Notes: generated by a model not told the origin, from the sequence alone. Shown: positions 46,347 to 57,995, counted from the stretch's first letter. The stretch is 64,000 nt of DNA from Clytia hemisphaerica (GCA_902728285.1 CACVBU010001193.1:124001-188000); one strand, 5' to 3'. Numbers and translations are program-made.

Positions 46347-47822
46347 AGCCTTGTGTCCACTCCGGAAAGTTTGCAACGGATCGGTATGGATTGGAACGTT
46401 TTCTATTGTTTTAAGGATTATCTTCGACCCAGTTGCCACATATTTTTTTCACGTAAACGGTTGTTCACGTGTTTGGATCAAAACAGATAAAATAATTCGA
46501 TTTCTTTTGTATGAAAGTTGTAAACAGAAAGAATCTACTTTTAAAAAGTCCGAAGTGGAATTTGGAAAACGATTCAGATCGCTTTTCTTCTTCTTTCCAA
46601 TCCGTACTAGACTAGTAAACTAGTCGGTTATTACTTATAATAAAATAGACGATGTTATCGTCCGTATAATATAATATTATGATATAACATAGTTTGTATA
46701 CTATAAAACGTAATATGTTTCGCGGCGGATAGATTCTGTGTTTACGGACGATATCAATTTGGCGCTTTTCTCGATTTTATCTTTGCCCTTACCGACCTTG
46801 GAGAAGGGTCGGTGATTTTTGCGGAAAATCCCTGCAGATTTATAGACGAACTTGGTAAGAAAACCAAAACAACACGGGAAGTAGGGAGTGAACTTTATCC
46901 AAAAAATGGTTGTTTTCTTTGAGCAAGATGGTTCTGGGTCTGGTGAAGAAAAGAAGAATGTTCTTGTATGATAATTTGGAGGCTGAAGACCTTACATAAA
47001 CGCATTTGCTGTTTCTTAAGCTTTTTTGACAATATTAGTTAGAAGGGATTGTTATATTTCCTCAAGGCCCACAAACAAATTCTAACTTAGATTTTTTGGA
47101 AATTTTATTAATTTTTATAAATTTTACCAGTCAGACCCGACTGTTTGTTAACATTTGTTCGAACCGGGCCGGCCGGTCACACCGCTAACCAAAATCCAAA
47201 ATTTACGCTTTTCTACCAAATTGATATAGTCTAAGACAACAGCTACTCCCGTAAAAAATTCCCGTCTTCACGTTTGTTCCTCTTACTTAGATAAGATGAA
47301 ACTCGTCTTAGACTATAGCATAGTCTAATAATAAAACTGTCAATCAAATAATGTAAAAACTAATTAAATATTCAGCGCCCGTGAGAGAAAAGGAAAATAA
47401 CCGACTAGAAGCTACTTCCAACGCCTTTTTTTCTTCACCTAAAATCGTAAGGAGAGACATACAGATTTCTGTATGTCTGACCCGTGCGGGATTGCATTAT
47501 TTTCTTTCTGTTTATTGCGTTTTTAGAAATGCTCGTTTATTTATATGTTCCCATGTTCAATGTTACTATGAAATATCATTTAGTCAAAAAAGTTGGATGG
47601 AATCTCAAAAACCTAAAAAATGTTGTAAAATTAAACAACGTTTTTTTGAGGGAAGTAGCTTCTAGTCGTTGAAATTCAGAAAAGAGACGCAACTTCACCC
47701 CTTCGATTCTTTTTATTTGGAGCTTGATTTTTTGTATATGGGTCTGTTTTCAACGACTAGTTTACTAGTCTAATCCGTACCGATCTGTTGCAAACTTTCC
47801 GGTGGAGTGGACACATGGCTTT
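46347..47822. mobile_element. ~1.5 kb composite TIR element
   Basis: TGTGTCCACTCCGGAAAGTT near 46352 is inverted at 47785-47815 (AACTTTCCGGTGGAGTGGAC), with pairing through GCAACNGATCGGTA. Inside, ACTAGACTAGTAAACTAGTC near 46605 is inverted near 47752. A further inverted pair, AACCGACTAGAAGCTACTTCC (47399) and GGAAGTAGCTTCTAGTCG (47652), marks nesting. No transposase-like ORF is seen. Confidence 0.6.
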
Positions 47823-49049
47823 ACGTATTTAAAAGATTTATTTAGATAAAGAGAATTAAAACTATAAAACTATAAAACTATAAAAACTAAATAAGAGACT
47901 TTTGCAGTAAAGCTTGTTTTGGTCGCTGAGCGCTTTTATACTTCCATTGAAAATTAGATAAAAAGTTGCGAAGTGCACCACGAGCATTAATGAATGTTGA
48001 ATGTTGAGCAATTTTGGTTTTAAAATTTCGATTTCTTTCGAACAACTTCAATTGAAGAATAAAGATCATGGAGGATTTTGTTCTCAACTGACATTCATTT
48101 CTCTTTTACCTGTTCAGACTATATGTGCAAGAAGTGACATAGTGTCCTCCCCCCTTTGTAAAGTCAGAACCCCGACTTTGCCCCAGTTGTTGCTTGTCTG
48201 AGAGGTGAACGTGCGAGTCGCACATTTACCCCAGACCAAGTAGCACTGAAAGATCAAAAGCTGAACGAAGTCTTGTCGTCTTTCCGTGAGTGAGGTTGTG
48301 ATATTTTCATTTTTATTTATTTATTTAAAGACAATTAACTTTTGTAACACAAAAGACCCGTGCCGGGACTGGCTCCGGTAATAGTATATACCAGTTTAAG
48401 AAAAAAAATTTTTTTAATAAAAAAGATTTCTCTTTTACTTTACCCTACTTTAGTGTCTTAGTGGTTGACTTTGCCATTTATATTTTTTCAGTATTCGATG
48501 ATAGACACTGCTAACGTGTTTATGCTATAGTGTCTGATTAAATGCTCTCTGGCACTCTTTCTGGTTATTCAAGGGCTATGTTCGTGTAACACTTCCTCAA
48601 ATTCGATACTCCCTTATGAGCGCGGGCGTACCATGGCCTCTGCTATTGGCTAGTATAATTTTTGAAAACGAAGGTGATGTCTGTTTCATGAACTCAGTGC
48701 CGTCAAAAATCATCAGAAAGCAAAGTTCATTCAGAAAGTAGGGTGGGAAAAAGTTCTATAAATGTTGATTCTAAGACTCGGAATTGAACCAAAAGAAATG
48801 TGCATACGCGCAGCTTCCGATTTATATCAAGAAAAGTTTTGCATTTGAAAAGTATTATCCTGGCTGTATTTCAATCTTTTTCCATTTTTCTTACGCATAG
48901 GTATTTTACCTGTAAGTTTTTTTAATCGATGCCTCATTCCTGGATTGCTTGGAACTAAGACTATAAAACAATATAGCATTGCTGTTTGTGGAATTTCTAT
49001 ATTTGCTTTATTTCTCCAGGTTTACCTGCTGTCATCATAGTCTGAAAAC
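47823..49049. other. SLC19 upstream region
   Basis: No coding region is recognised. A splice acceptor (TTTATTTCTCCAG, ending 49019) lies 30 bp before the SLC19 start codon, implying a non-coding first exon further upstream, within or beyond this stretch. Confidence 0.45.
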
Positions 49050-51258
49050 ATGGCTGGAGAATGGATGAAGCCCACCCTGATCCTTTCATTGTATGGTTTC
49101 TTCAAAGAGATGAAGCCATCGGAATCATTCCTCACACCATACCTCAACAGCACATTTAAAAACATCCCCAAGAAAACCATTTCTGATGAAATCTACCCTA
49201 TATCCACATATTCGTATCTCGTCTTCTTATTCTTAGTACTCATGACCACAGACTTTCTACGTTATAAACCGCTAGTCATCATTGAATCCTTAGCTTACCT
49301 GGCCACACGTGTTATCTTAGTTTGGGGTCAAGGTGTTTTGATCATGCAGATTATGCAAATGACTTATGGTCTTGCAAGTGCCACTGAAGTTGCTTATTAC
49401 TCCTACATCTATGCACTTGTAGATCGTGAGCATTACCAGAAAGTGTCCAGTTATACTCGACTTGCTGTTTTAGCTGGCAAAGGTGTTGGTGATTTGAGTG
49501 GACAACTTCTGTTATCGACAAATACAGTCAATCTATTACAATTGAATTACGTTTCGTTGGCCAGTGTGGCTGTTTCAGTGATCGCTGCCTGTTTCTTACC
49601 TAAAGTCACAGGTTCTGTATTTGGAACCATGAAAGAGGAGAAAGGATTCGAACGGTTTGACAACGAGGAAAGGATAGACGATGAAGATCAAACCGACCAG
49701 ATAACTTCCAGCAAAAACATTGTCCCACAAACTTGTTCCGTTAGATTGCAACAATATTTTAAAAATATTTGGCACACTTTCAAATCATGTTATTCTGATA
49801 AAAAACTTTTACAATGGTCATGTTTTTGGGCCATCGCAATGTGTGGTGGCCTACAAGTAGAAGATTACGTCATGAACCTGTGGTCAGCTTTGCAAGGTGA
49901 TGAGATCAAGAAAGCTTACAATGGAGCTGTTTTTGCTGCAGGCACCATAACAAGTGCCGTTTGTGTGTTTCTCTTTTCTATCGCTAAAGTTGATTGGAAC
50001 TCAGTATCGGAAGTTGTAATTGGTTGTCTCTCTATCGTGCAAAGCACCATGGTCTTTAACATGGCGTGGACCAGTGACGTCACGATCGCTTACGTCATGT
50101 ATGTGATTTTCAGAGCATCGTATGCTTTCAGTTTGACTGTTGCAAGGTAGGTTGGGTTGTTTTCTTTAGTTGGTATGAATACAGAAGATGAATGCCAAAA
50201 CTAATTAGTAGCAATAATTTTGTCGATAAGGTATATGTTTTCAACTTGTCAGTATATTTTTCATGATTAAAGTTTTCAGATAGCAAATCGTTTGACGATG
50301 GATGGTTTTGGTTTAGTATTTGGTTGGAACACTCTGGTCGCTGTTTGTTTGCAAAGTATTTTGACGTTGATCGTTGTTGATAAAAATGGATTAGACCTTC
50401 CTGAAAGCAAGCAGGTATAGTTTTGTACATGATGTGTGCATGGATATGATAATTATAGCCTAAACCCCGGGGGGGGGGTAACCTTGATGGCCGACGGAGA
50501 CGTACCACTGGAGTTTTAAAAGCGGACCCTGTCAGATATGAATGTTTTGTGAATTTTCTAATTTCTACTCTGAAAATTGTACAAAATCATATAAACATTT
50601 TGAAAATTCGTAAATTTGGGACCCTCTGTCAGATATCTTCAAAACTTAAGAGAGAGGCCCTGACCAGCAGTACTTCTCCGTACCCAATTTTGCCTAAGTG
50701 CTCCCTGGGGCCTCAACACAAGCACTATACAGAGAGGACACCGAAAAAGTAACGAGCACATTAATTTTCTTTTGTAATGTCTGACATCTCTTTCTCAATA
50801 TAGATCTTGCACTTGCAATAGCATTTTTTTTATCCACAATAATAGAACGAATTATCATATTCTGATCTCTAGAGTGATTTTGATGAAAACGTTGACTTGC
50901 ACATTGTCAGTGAAGCCAGTACGTCAATATCCCTAACGCCACTGGTACCGTAAAAACATTCAATGTCCTAAATTACATAGTGGTTACTAATAGTTTCGTT
51001 TATTCTAATTCTCTCCAAAACTTTACATGTGACCTTCATTCCTTGTTGGTTTATTGGGAGACAATGCGAGCAAAATTGTGTGTATATCATTTTTAAATAT
51101 TTTTTTTCTAGTTCGTGATTTACGGATGTTATTTTGTTTTGGTGGCTTTGATCTTCTTTCTGCTTCCATTATGGCACGTCTTGCAAAAGTCCTTTGCGTG
51201 GATGAAAAGTCGATCCGGCCGACAGAAGAACGACACATCTAAGAATTCAACTATTTGA
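49050..51258 (+). CDS. SLC19-family folate/thiamine transporter
   Basis: The SLC19 carriers (reduced folate and thiamine transporters) are 12-helix major-facilitator proteins of the plasma membrane. Coding exons: 49050-50146, 50273-50414, 51112-51258, joining in phase to 461 residues (human SLC19A2/3 about 497). Family signatures are LYGFFKEMKPSESFLTPYL near the N-terminus, YSYLVFLFLVLMTTDFLRYKP, ATEVAYYSYIYALV, a charged central loop (~200-240), an IYNGA-like AYNGAVF, and SFQIANRL just after the first splice junction. The exon 2 acceptor is the AG at 50271-50272; the stronger-looking TTTTCAG a few bases later would create a stop. The substrate (thiamine versus folate) cannot be told from the sequence. 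An alternative terminal exon at 50873-50953 is possible. Confidence 0.9.
50466..50750. repeat. G-tract repeat in SLC19 intron 2
   Basis: CCCCGGGGGGGGGGTAACC starts a stretch with GACGTACC, GACCCTCTGTCAGATATC and CCTGACCAGCAGTACTTC. It resembles in layout the insertion at 58800-59110 (CCCGGGGGGGTACTAGG..., CTGGTCAGGGTACC, repeated GTAGGGT). Probably the same or a related repeat family. Confidence 0.4.
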
Positions 51259-51410
51259 ATTTGCAGGTTGACTAGATGAAGTCTTGTCTTTATATTATAT
51301 ATCTTGTATCATCTTAACCCTCCCATAATACTTTTTTTTTTTTGATACCTCGGACGATAGCATCAGGTTTGAAACCTTTTTTTTAGAATTGAAAATTTAT
51401 AGAATTTAAA

Positions 51411-52680
51411 AAATTATTCTAATATAAGCGATCTCATCTCGTTCGTTCGTTCGTTCGTTCGTTCGTTCGTTCGTTCGTTCGTTCGTTCGTTCGTTCGTTC
51501 GTTCGTTCGTTCGTTCGTTCGTTCGTTCGTTCGTTCGTTCGTTCGTTCGTTCGTTCGTTCGTTCGTTCGTTCGTTCGTTCGTTCGTTCGTTCGTTCGTTC
51601 GTTCGTTCGTTCGTTCGTTCGTTCGTTCGTTCGTTCGTTCGTTCGTTCGTTCGTTCGTTCGTTCGTTCGTTCGTTCGTTCGTTCGTTCGTTCGTTCGTTC
51701 GTCGTTCGTTCGTTCGTTCGTTCGTTCGTTCGTTCGTTCGTTCGTTCGTTCGTTCGTTCGTTCGTTCGTTCGTTCGTTCGTTCGTTCGTTCGTTCGTTCG
51801 TTCGTTCGTTCGTTCGTTCGTTCGTTCGTTCGTTCGTTCGTTCGTTCGTTCGTTCGTTTTCGTTCGTTCGTTCGTTCGTTCGTTCGTTCGTTCGTTCGTT
51901 CGTTCGTTCGTTCGTTCGTTCGTTCGTTCGTTCGTTCGTTCGTTCGTTCGTTCGTTCGTTCGTTCGTTCGTTCGTTCGTTCGTTCGTTCGTTCGTTCGTT
52001 CGTTCGTTCGTTCGTTCGTTCGTTCGTTCGTTCGTTCGTTCGTTCGTTCGTTCGTTCGTTCGTTCGTTCGTTCGTTCGTTCGTTCGTTCGTTCGTTCGTT
52101 CGTTCGTTCGTTCGTTACCAACTTTCCTCAGGATTGAATCATAGGAATCTTTTGATTTTTGGTACAAAGGTGCAAAATGGTGGTGGTAAAAATGTGACGG
52201 AGCCCGATTTTCCAAAAAAAAAAATTTTTGGGCCAATTTGGGCCAAAAAACGGCTAAAAAACGGGTTTTTTAGACTTTGTGAAAAATTGGATCATTAATT
52301 TTTTCAGATTTTTTGTACGAAAGTAGGTAAAAGATGGCTCAAGCAGGTTTTTGCAAAAAAAATTTGTTGGCTCAAAAAACGCATGTTTATCTGTAAGAAA
52401 CACTATTAATAAGCATAGATCAATGTTTTTAGCCAAATTACTCAATTTTTTTATGAGATAGATGTTTTTTTTTTTGCTCGCGAAGTCTTGAATATGAAAG
52501 ATTACTTCAAGAGCATGAAATTTTGGTTTCTAAACGTTTTTTTATAAGAAACAAACGACTAATTTGGATAGATCGTCACTATTTGTGTTCTGAATGATTC
52601 TTTAACGGTCATGCTCACGTAGATATCAATTATATTTGTTAAATGCATAACCAGGTAGGTCCATAAAAGTATCACTTGTT
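51411..52680 (+). mobile_element. Helentron/HINE-like element, copy B
   Basis: The expanded GTTC microsatellite (51437-52115) is followed by GTTACCAACTTTCCTCAGGATTG, by GTGACGGAGCCCGATTTTCC-type core sequence, and by an AGGTAGGTCCAT end (52654-52665), the same order as copies A and C. The CTACCTCCGGGTACC head is missing at the left. It lies between SLC19 and the HEPN gene. Confidence 0.6.
51437..52115. repeat. Very long (GTTC)n microsatellite
   Basis: About 170 consecutive GTTC units, with only two visible irregularities: loss of one T near 51702 and an extra T near 51858. On the minus strand it opens two long overlapping NERT-repeat reading frames that are artefacts of the 4 bp period. Confidence 0.98.
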
Positions 52681-52869
52681 AAAATATATATGGACATAAC
52701 TGAATACGTAAAATTTAAGGGTTTAAAACAGGTCCAGTTAAATTGTCCCATGTTGATCTCTTGTATGTCAACATAAATTTGTATCCAGAGACAATACATG
52801 AAGTTTTATGACTACATATCATTTTTATCGTTTCAGCGCAACAAAAAAAAAACAATAAAACAATAAACA

Positions 52870-54630
52870 ATGGCAACAGCTGCACCACCATCAACGACAT
52901 TACATTTGCATCATCTACAATTATTTGGTATTTGTTCAATCGGCCAATATGCTTTACAACAATTACTAATGGATTTCTCGCTTACTGCTCATCCATCATC
53001 ACCAAACGCTTTCGAAGCATTGAGTCAGATTCTCACACTCCATAAAGACAAGGTGCGGAAAAAGTTCAGCAGTATCTTCACAACTCCTACAGTAAGAGAT
53101 GCTATCTACCTAGATGTTTCCAAGGATATTTTCCACTCGAGCATTCCAATTGACCGACTGGATATCAATACATTGATGGAGATTCTCCGTGAAATCAAAG
53201 ATTTTCATTCTGCAAGCCCAAGTCACCATGCTGGATGGACTTGCTCAGATATATCGAACCACCGGACTAAGTGCTGTGTTGACTGTGACCACAAATGTTC
53301 CATTTGTGGGAAAGATCAATGCAAAAAGAACATATGCTGTGATTCAAAAAAGAAGTGTGCTCATAAATGTAATGTGTGTAATTCAGAGCAGTATGATTGT
53401 GTTGAAAACAAGTATGTGTGCTGTTCATCTTGTAAGATGTGTCTCAATTGTGTTTTGAATAAACATTCCCTTTCCGCGTGGAACGAATTGTATGAAAGAT
53501 GCGTTGATAGGACGATCGGTGGTATCTGCGATTCTTTGAAATTACGACTGTCCATAAAAATCATTCATATTTTCCGCAACATTACGATGCATTTGACAAG
53601 TGCAAAATGTGATGACATGGATAAAGGATCTTTCAAAGACCCAAAGGCACCGGCTCATTGTGACACATGGAAGAAAATAAGAGAAACTCTATTTTTTGCC
53701 GTAAAATTTGTTTTGGATGTCTTGAAAAAGAATGGCCCAATAGGAACGAATGAGTACGATCAGCAGCTGTATACCCTTAGATCAATTTCCTCGGCAACTA
53801 GTGTAGATCCTCTGAAATTTTTTGATGGTAGAATCCAAACATTTCTGAGCATTGAGGGCTACACGCATACGTCGGAAGTATTGGAGGATATCTGCCAAAA
53901 GTTCGAGGCTGTAGATTTAAAGATGAGTGAGAAATCTTTAAAACTTGACGTCAAATTTGCTCTTCAGAAAGATGTCGACTTTGATTTAGATTGTGAAGAA
54001 GCAGTAGACATTGAAAATCGATTCCATATGGCTTTAACAAATTATGAAAGTTCTCTTCAAGCCTACATGGTCGACTACAGGTTAGAAAACTCTCACATAG
54101 CCGAGGCTCATATGATTCGTATTGAGTTCAAAATCAGTTCAACTGAACTTTCTTTTAAAGAATACGCTGACCGAAAATCTGGTCAATCATTGAGTTTGTG
54201 GAATGAGATAAAGAAAACTTTTTTGACAGAAGAATTCCAGAAGAAGTTTCCGTTTGCTACAAAAATAACACGAGGACATTGGGAGCTGGGATCACTGATT
54301 ATTCATGTGGTCTTGTTGAAGGAGAGTGGGGAAAATTGGACGGAATGTGAACATCAGATCATTGATTTGTTTTTACCATCACTCTCTGCCTCTGTTGTAA
54401 ATTATCTGCCACTTGTCGAATGCTGCTGCAGAAGGCTCAGCAATGATGATGCGATTGGATCAGAACCGTCAGATGCGTCTGGTCAATCTGAAATGAAAGT
54501 CACCGTCACATTCAATATCCCTACAACCTCTGTAGAAAAATTTCTACATATGAATTGGCTCTTTCCTGATTTTCTGACTGCTTTTTGGCAATCATCATGG
54601 AAGAATGGCGTCCAAATAAAAGGTAGGTAG
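52870..54630 (+). CDS. DZIP3-type HEPN protein with inserted cysteine-rich module
   Basis: Single-exon ORF of 586 codons. Residues 40-123 (AFEALSQIL, VRDAIYLDVSKDIF, IDRLDINTLMEILREI, then GW) look like the first half of a DZIP3-type HEPN domain. Residues 205-245 complete it, with RNITMH (236-241) fitting the HEPN R-x4-6-H motif of RNA-binding or RNase helices. Between them, 125-194 is a module with about 18 cysteines (CSICGKDQC, CNVC, CCSSCKMCLNC) that probably binds metal. The C-terminal ~240 residues have no recognised domain (GSLIIHVVLL resembles the beta-rich tail of invertebrate HEPN proteins). A splice acceptor (TCGTTTCAG) lies 31 bp before the ATG, so the 5' UTR is probably spliced. 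The stop sits beside AAAG|GTAGGT, a good donor, so an alternative 3' exon is possible. The role is unknown; immunity or RNA decay is a guess from the family. Confidence 0.7.
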   Translation: MATAAPPSTTLHLHHLQLFGICSIGQYALQQLLMDFSLTAHPSSPNAFEALSQILTLHKDKVRKKFSSIFTTPTVRDAIYLDVSKDIFHSSIPIDRLDINTLMEILREIKDFHSASPSHHAGWTCSDISNHRTKCCVDCDHKCSICGKDQCKKNICCDSKKKCAHKCNVCNSEQYDCVENKYVCCSSCKMCLNCVLNKHSLSAWNELYERCVDRTIGGICDSLKLRLSIKIIHIFRNITMHLTSAKCDDMDKGSFKDPKAPAHCDTWKKIRETLFFAVKFVLDVLKKNGPIGTNEYDQQLYTLRSISSATSVDPLKFFDGRIQTFLSIEGYTHTSEVLEDICQKFEAVDLKMSEKSLKLDVKFALQKDVDFDLDCEEAVDIENRFHMALTNYESSLQAYMVDYRLENSHIAEAHMIRIEFKISSTELSFKEYADRKSGQSLSLWNEIKKTFLTEEFQKKFPFATKITRGHWELGSLIIHVVLLKESGENWTECEHQIIDLFLPSLSASVVNYLPLVECCCRRLSNDDAIGSEPSDASGQSEMKVTVTFNIPTTSVEKFLHMNWLFPDFLTAFWQSSWKNGVQIKGR

Positions 54631-56689
54631 GGAGAGTTTTCTAACGTCTTTAATTTACATTGATTCAAGCTAATTGTAAGGAAGGAAGAAGTCTAAAGCT
54701 TCTGAGGATGGCATTCATAGCTTCACGCATAAGGAAGTTGGGCAAACATCTCATAATTTTGCAATATCTGAAGATTTTTATAGACAATGAATAAATTGTC
54801 TCAAACAATGAAAAACTAATGACTTATTTTTGTGGAATGCATTTTGTATCTAAGTATCTGTAAGTGTCTAGCGGGGGCGCTTATTACGAGGTCTCCAGCG
54901 CAACTAACAAAAGAGAAATAAAATTTCTATGACTATGGTGTAGAGTTTATAATTTATATCCTGGTCCATATAACCAGGGTCTCTTTTAGTTCATACTTTT
55001 GTATAGAGAAAACACGTTTTGTCAAACTGCAATTCATTCGTCTGCATTGATTTGCAATTCTACTCGTTCGTTACGAAAGTGCAAGTAGCATAGATCTATT
55101 TCCTATATCAAAAATCAAAATCAAAAATTCAGAAATCAAAAATTAATAAACCAGCTGCGCTGGAAAGTCAGCCCAAAATGCTTAGAAGGCTTAGAATGAT
55201 TAATAGGAAGTACAGATAAGAAATCTGGCTTTGTTAAAATCTGAGCAGCTTGAAAGAACGTATCAATTTGCTTGAAACGTTCAGAAGAAAACAGAGCAGT
55301 GCATAGTGGAATCCGTATCCAAAGCAGAAGTCGGTGAAAAAGATTTATTCCGTTGTTGTTATACTCTTTCCATGAGAATAATAAAAGACCCAGTTAGAAG
55401 AAATAGTCTACACTACAAGTAGTATATAACTTTTAACATTATTCGAAGGAAAAAAATTTCTTTGATATACACGTTTTTTTTTTTATTAGAACACCTAAAA
55501 TTTGGCTCAGCCTGGATGTGCTTATTTTTTTTAGCAATTTTCAGCCTAAAATGTTCTTAAATGCGTTCTTAATTTTTCAGACTACTATAAATCGACAATA
55601 TGATACAAAATAAAGAGCACTTAAATTTGGCAAAATTTGGACAATATTTGACTCTCGACTTTTGAAGATCCACCCCTAAATTCGGTTAAAACTGCTTAAA
55701 AAGAGGAAAGAATTGCAGTTTCTTGTCATTTTTTTCCAAAGTGAGGCTGGGCATGTTCTTAAGATGTTCTTAATTGTTCGACGAATTTCAGCCTATATGT
55801 TCTTATAAACTAGGTTCTAATAAAAAAAAAAACGTGTACTCACTTTCTCCACATATGCTTTCTCTATAATTAGCTCTCTTTATTTACAATACAAAAGCAT
55901 CTTTTATTAACTATTGGATATGACGCAAAAAAGAATTTTTTTTCTCTTCTTTTTTTCTTATTATTAATTATAAGGCTTCTTTTTATGTTATGTGTTTTTT
56001 TTCTTTTCTAATTTTATCTTGCTAAGAAAAAATTATTTTCGCGCGCTAAATAATCCCGAAATCCTGTTTCCCGAAAAAATCCGAAATCGGAATTAAAAAT
56101 GAAAGTCTTAACGACGACGACCAGCGGGAAAAAAATCTTCGAACCGATTTGAAGAGTCACCGGGGCTGACTAATAAACGGGAGGCTTAATTACTGCTAGG
56201 AGTTTGCAAATATATCCCCTAAAAAAACGTTATCATATACTAAAACCAACCTTCTATTTTAAGAGCCATTCGGCCTTTGAGAAATAAATGGGGTCCTGAT
56301 AAGAAAGGTTTACCGCTGTTGAAAACACAACTAAAAAATGTCATCAACGCTTTTCAAAAATAGCCAGTGATAGAATCATAACATAGGGTGGGAGAATCGA
56401 TTAACACTCACTTTGTCGATAACAATTCAGAACATAAAGGTCTTGTTCAGACATGAAAGTTTAAGTTTATGCTTAAGTAGTACTAAGTTGATATGGGAAT
56501 TAAGAAATGTAACGACTTAATTGCTATTTCATTTTTTAAATAGATTACATAAGCGAGGAAAAAGGAATCCCCTTTTGAATGTTTGAATACGGACTTTACA
56601 AAGATGGTCGGAAATGTTGGTTCAGCTGATCAGATTGATAATCCTGGCTTTGAATGAAAGAGGACCCCAGCGGACCCTCAATTCATGCA
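54631..56689. other. HEPN gene 3' flank and repeats
   Basis: An AATAAA lies at ~54789. From 55475 to 55830 is an element rich in ATGTTCTTAA, with inverted ends (ACGTTTTTTTTTTTATTAGAAC / GTTCTAATAAAAAAAAAAACGT), similar to 1090-1170 and flanked by TACAC/GTGTAC-like sequence. No coding gene is seen. Confidence 0.45.
55469..55836. mobile_element. TIR element with TTCTTA-rich interior
   Basis: ACACGTTTTTTTTTTTATTAG at the left is inverted as CTAATAAAAAAAAAAACGTGT at the right, and the interior repeats ATGTTCTTAA. It is non-coding. A fragment with the same ATGTTCTTAAA phrases lies at 1120-1175. Confidence 0.65.
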
Positions 56690-57015
56690 ATCACTCAATT
56701 TTTTTATCGAAATTCACGCATTCACGCAAATTTTCCTCGAGTTTCACGCAATAACCCGATTTTTCAGGAAATCGGTAAATTTTCGAGAAAAATCGGGGAG
56801 ACATTGGAAAATCGGGAAAACTGCACATGATCGGTGGGAAAAAGGGAAAATTCACGTATTCACGCACAAAATAGCCCAGATTCACGCATTCACGCAATCA
56901 AAAAGTTAATTTTCACGTTCACGCAAGTTTTTTAAATTCACGCATTCACGCACCTTTTTTTCCAATTTTCACGCATTCGCGCAACCGAAAATGCCCATTC
57001 ACGCATTCACGCAAA
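56690..57015. repeat. CACGCATTCACGCAA short-period repeat
   Basis: ATTCACGCATTCACGCA-type motifs recur about ten times with AATTTTC spacers, ending at a G9 tract near 57020. This is an irregular minisatellite, probably the body of a transposon. Confidence 0.7.
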
Positions 57016-57025
57016 CCGCTGGGGG

Positions 57026-57248
57026 GGGGCCTTGAAATGAAGGATTTCGGCTGGAGGATGGAAATTAACTTTGACCTTGTGATGTAGTGAAGATTTGCGT
57101 TGGACTTTGATGTCTGATAGGCGGCACACTCTTCGAATGTCGGTGGTTGAAAGGCGATTCCATACACACTTTTATAGGTATCCACCGTATCTTTATACAT
57201 CTGCCTCCACTCTGCATTAGACATGATACTCCTTTTTTCAACTTCCAC
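57026..57248 (-). CDS. Short unassigned ORF, doubtful
   Basis: From the ATG at 57248 (or 57224) the minus strand encodes ~70 residues with ordinary protein composition (NAEWRQMYKDTVDTYKSVYG, AFQPPTFEECAAYQ) before running into repeat sequence. I do not recognise it. It could be one exon of a gene, a gene fragment carried by the adjoining repeat, or chance. Confidence 0.25.
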
Positions 57249-57529
57249 TCAAAACAACTTTCTTCTCCCTCTATCACTATTCATCAAAAATGGATTTACG
57301 ATCCTTTGAATTTAGAGTTAATTGCAGCATGGTATGACAAATTTTAACTGAAAGTAATCATAAATCAGTCGTTTTTATAAGCAGCTCTCCAACAGTGGAG
57401 GCAGTTCTTTCATTTTATGCAAAACCAAACCATTTCACTGCTGATAAATGTTGATGCTCTGAATACTATTTTATTGGAAACAATCTATTTTCGGTGTAAC
57501 TTTGGTTTAATTGGTCATTAGGCCTTCAT

Positions 57530-57995
57530 TGTATATTTTTTACAATCCTTAGAAATTTATGAAAAGGACCGTTGATGAGAACCACCTATCTATCTAGCGT
57601 AGTGAAAAAGCACCCGTATTGTGTCCAGTTGAAATCTAAGACGGTTGAATATAGAAAAACCATAGTCGCATTCTGAAATGAACCAATCAGAAATTAGGGA
57701 AAATCAATTATGCTTTTCAAAGGAATCAAGATGGAATCAAAAGAAATAGTGCGATTATCATTGTATTCCTTAATCTATTCTCTCCTAGATGTAAACCCAC
57801 CCTCTACCCCTCTCTTGGAGAACAAAAGGTTTAATAACCAATTTTCGTTAAATCTAGAATTTTAATATGAAGCGATCAAAATCTGATGTTAAGCACGAAT
57901 CTTCATGGTATATTTTTTACAACCCTTAGAAATATATGAAAAGGACCGTTGATGAGAACCACTTATCTATCTAGCGTAGTGAAAAAGCACCCTTG
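57530..57995. repeat. Direct repeats of ~75 bp, 378 bp apart
   Basis: TATTTTTTACAATCCTTAGA through TAGCGTAGTGAAAAAGCACCC at 57533-57612 recurs with few changes at 57910-57991, in the same orientation. The second copy ends ~25 bp before the right arm of the large inverted repeat. It is either a duplicated element end or a short tandem duplication. Confidence 0.7.

Noticed and set aside
51406-52236. Two long minus-strand ORFs made of a repeated NERT motif
   Set aside because: Any frame through a pure 4 bp repeat without stop codons stays open; this is the GTTC microsatellite, not a gene.
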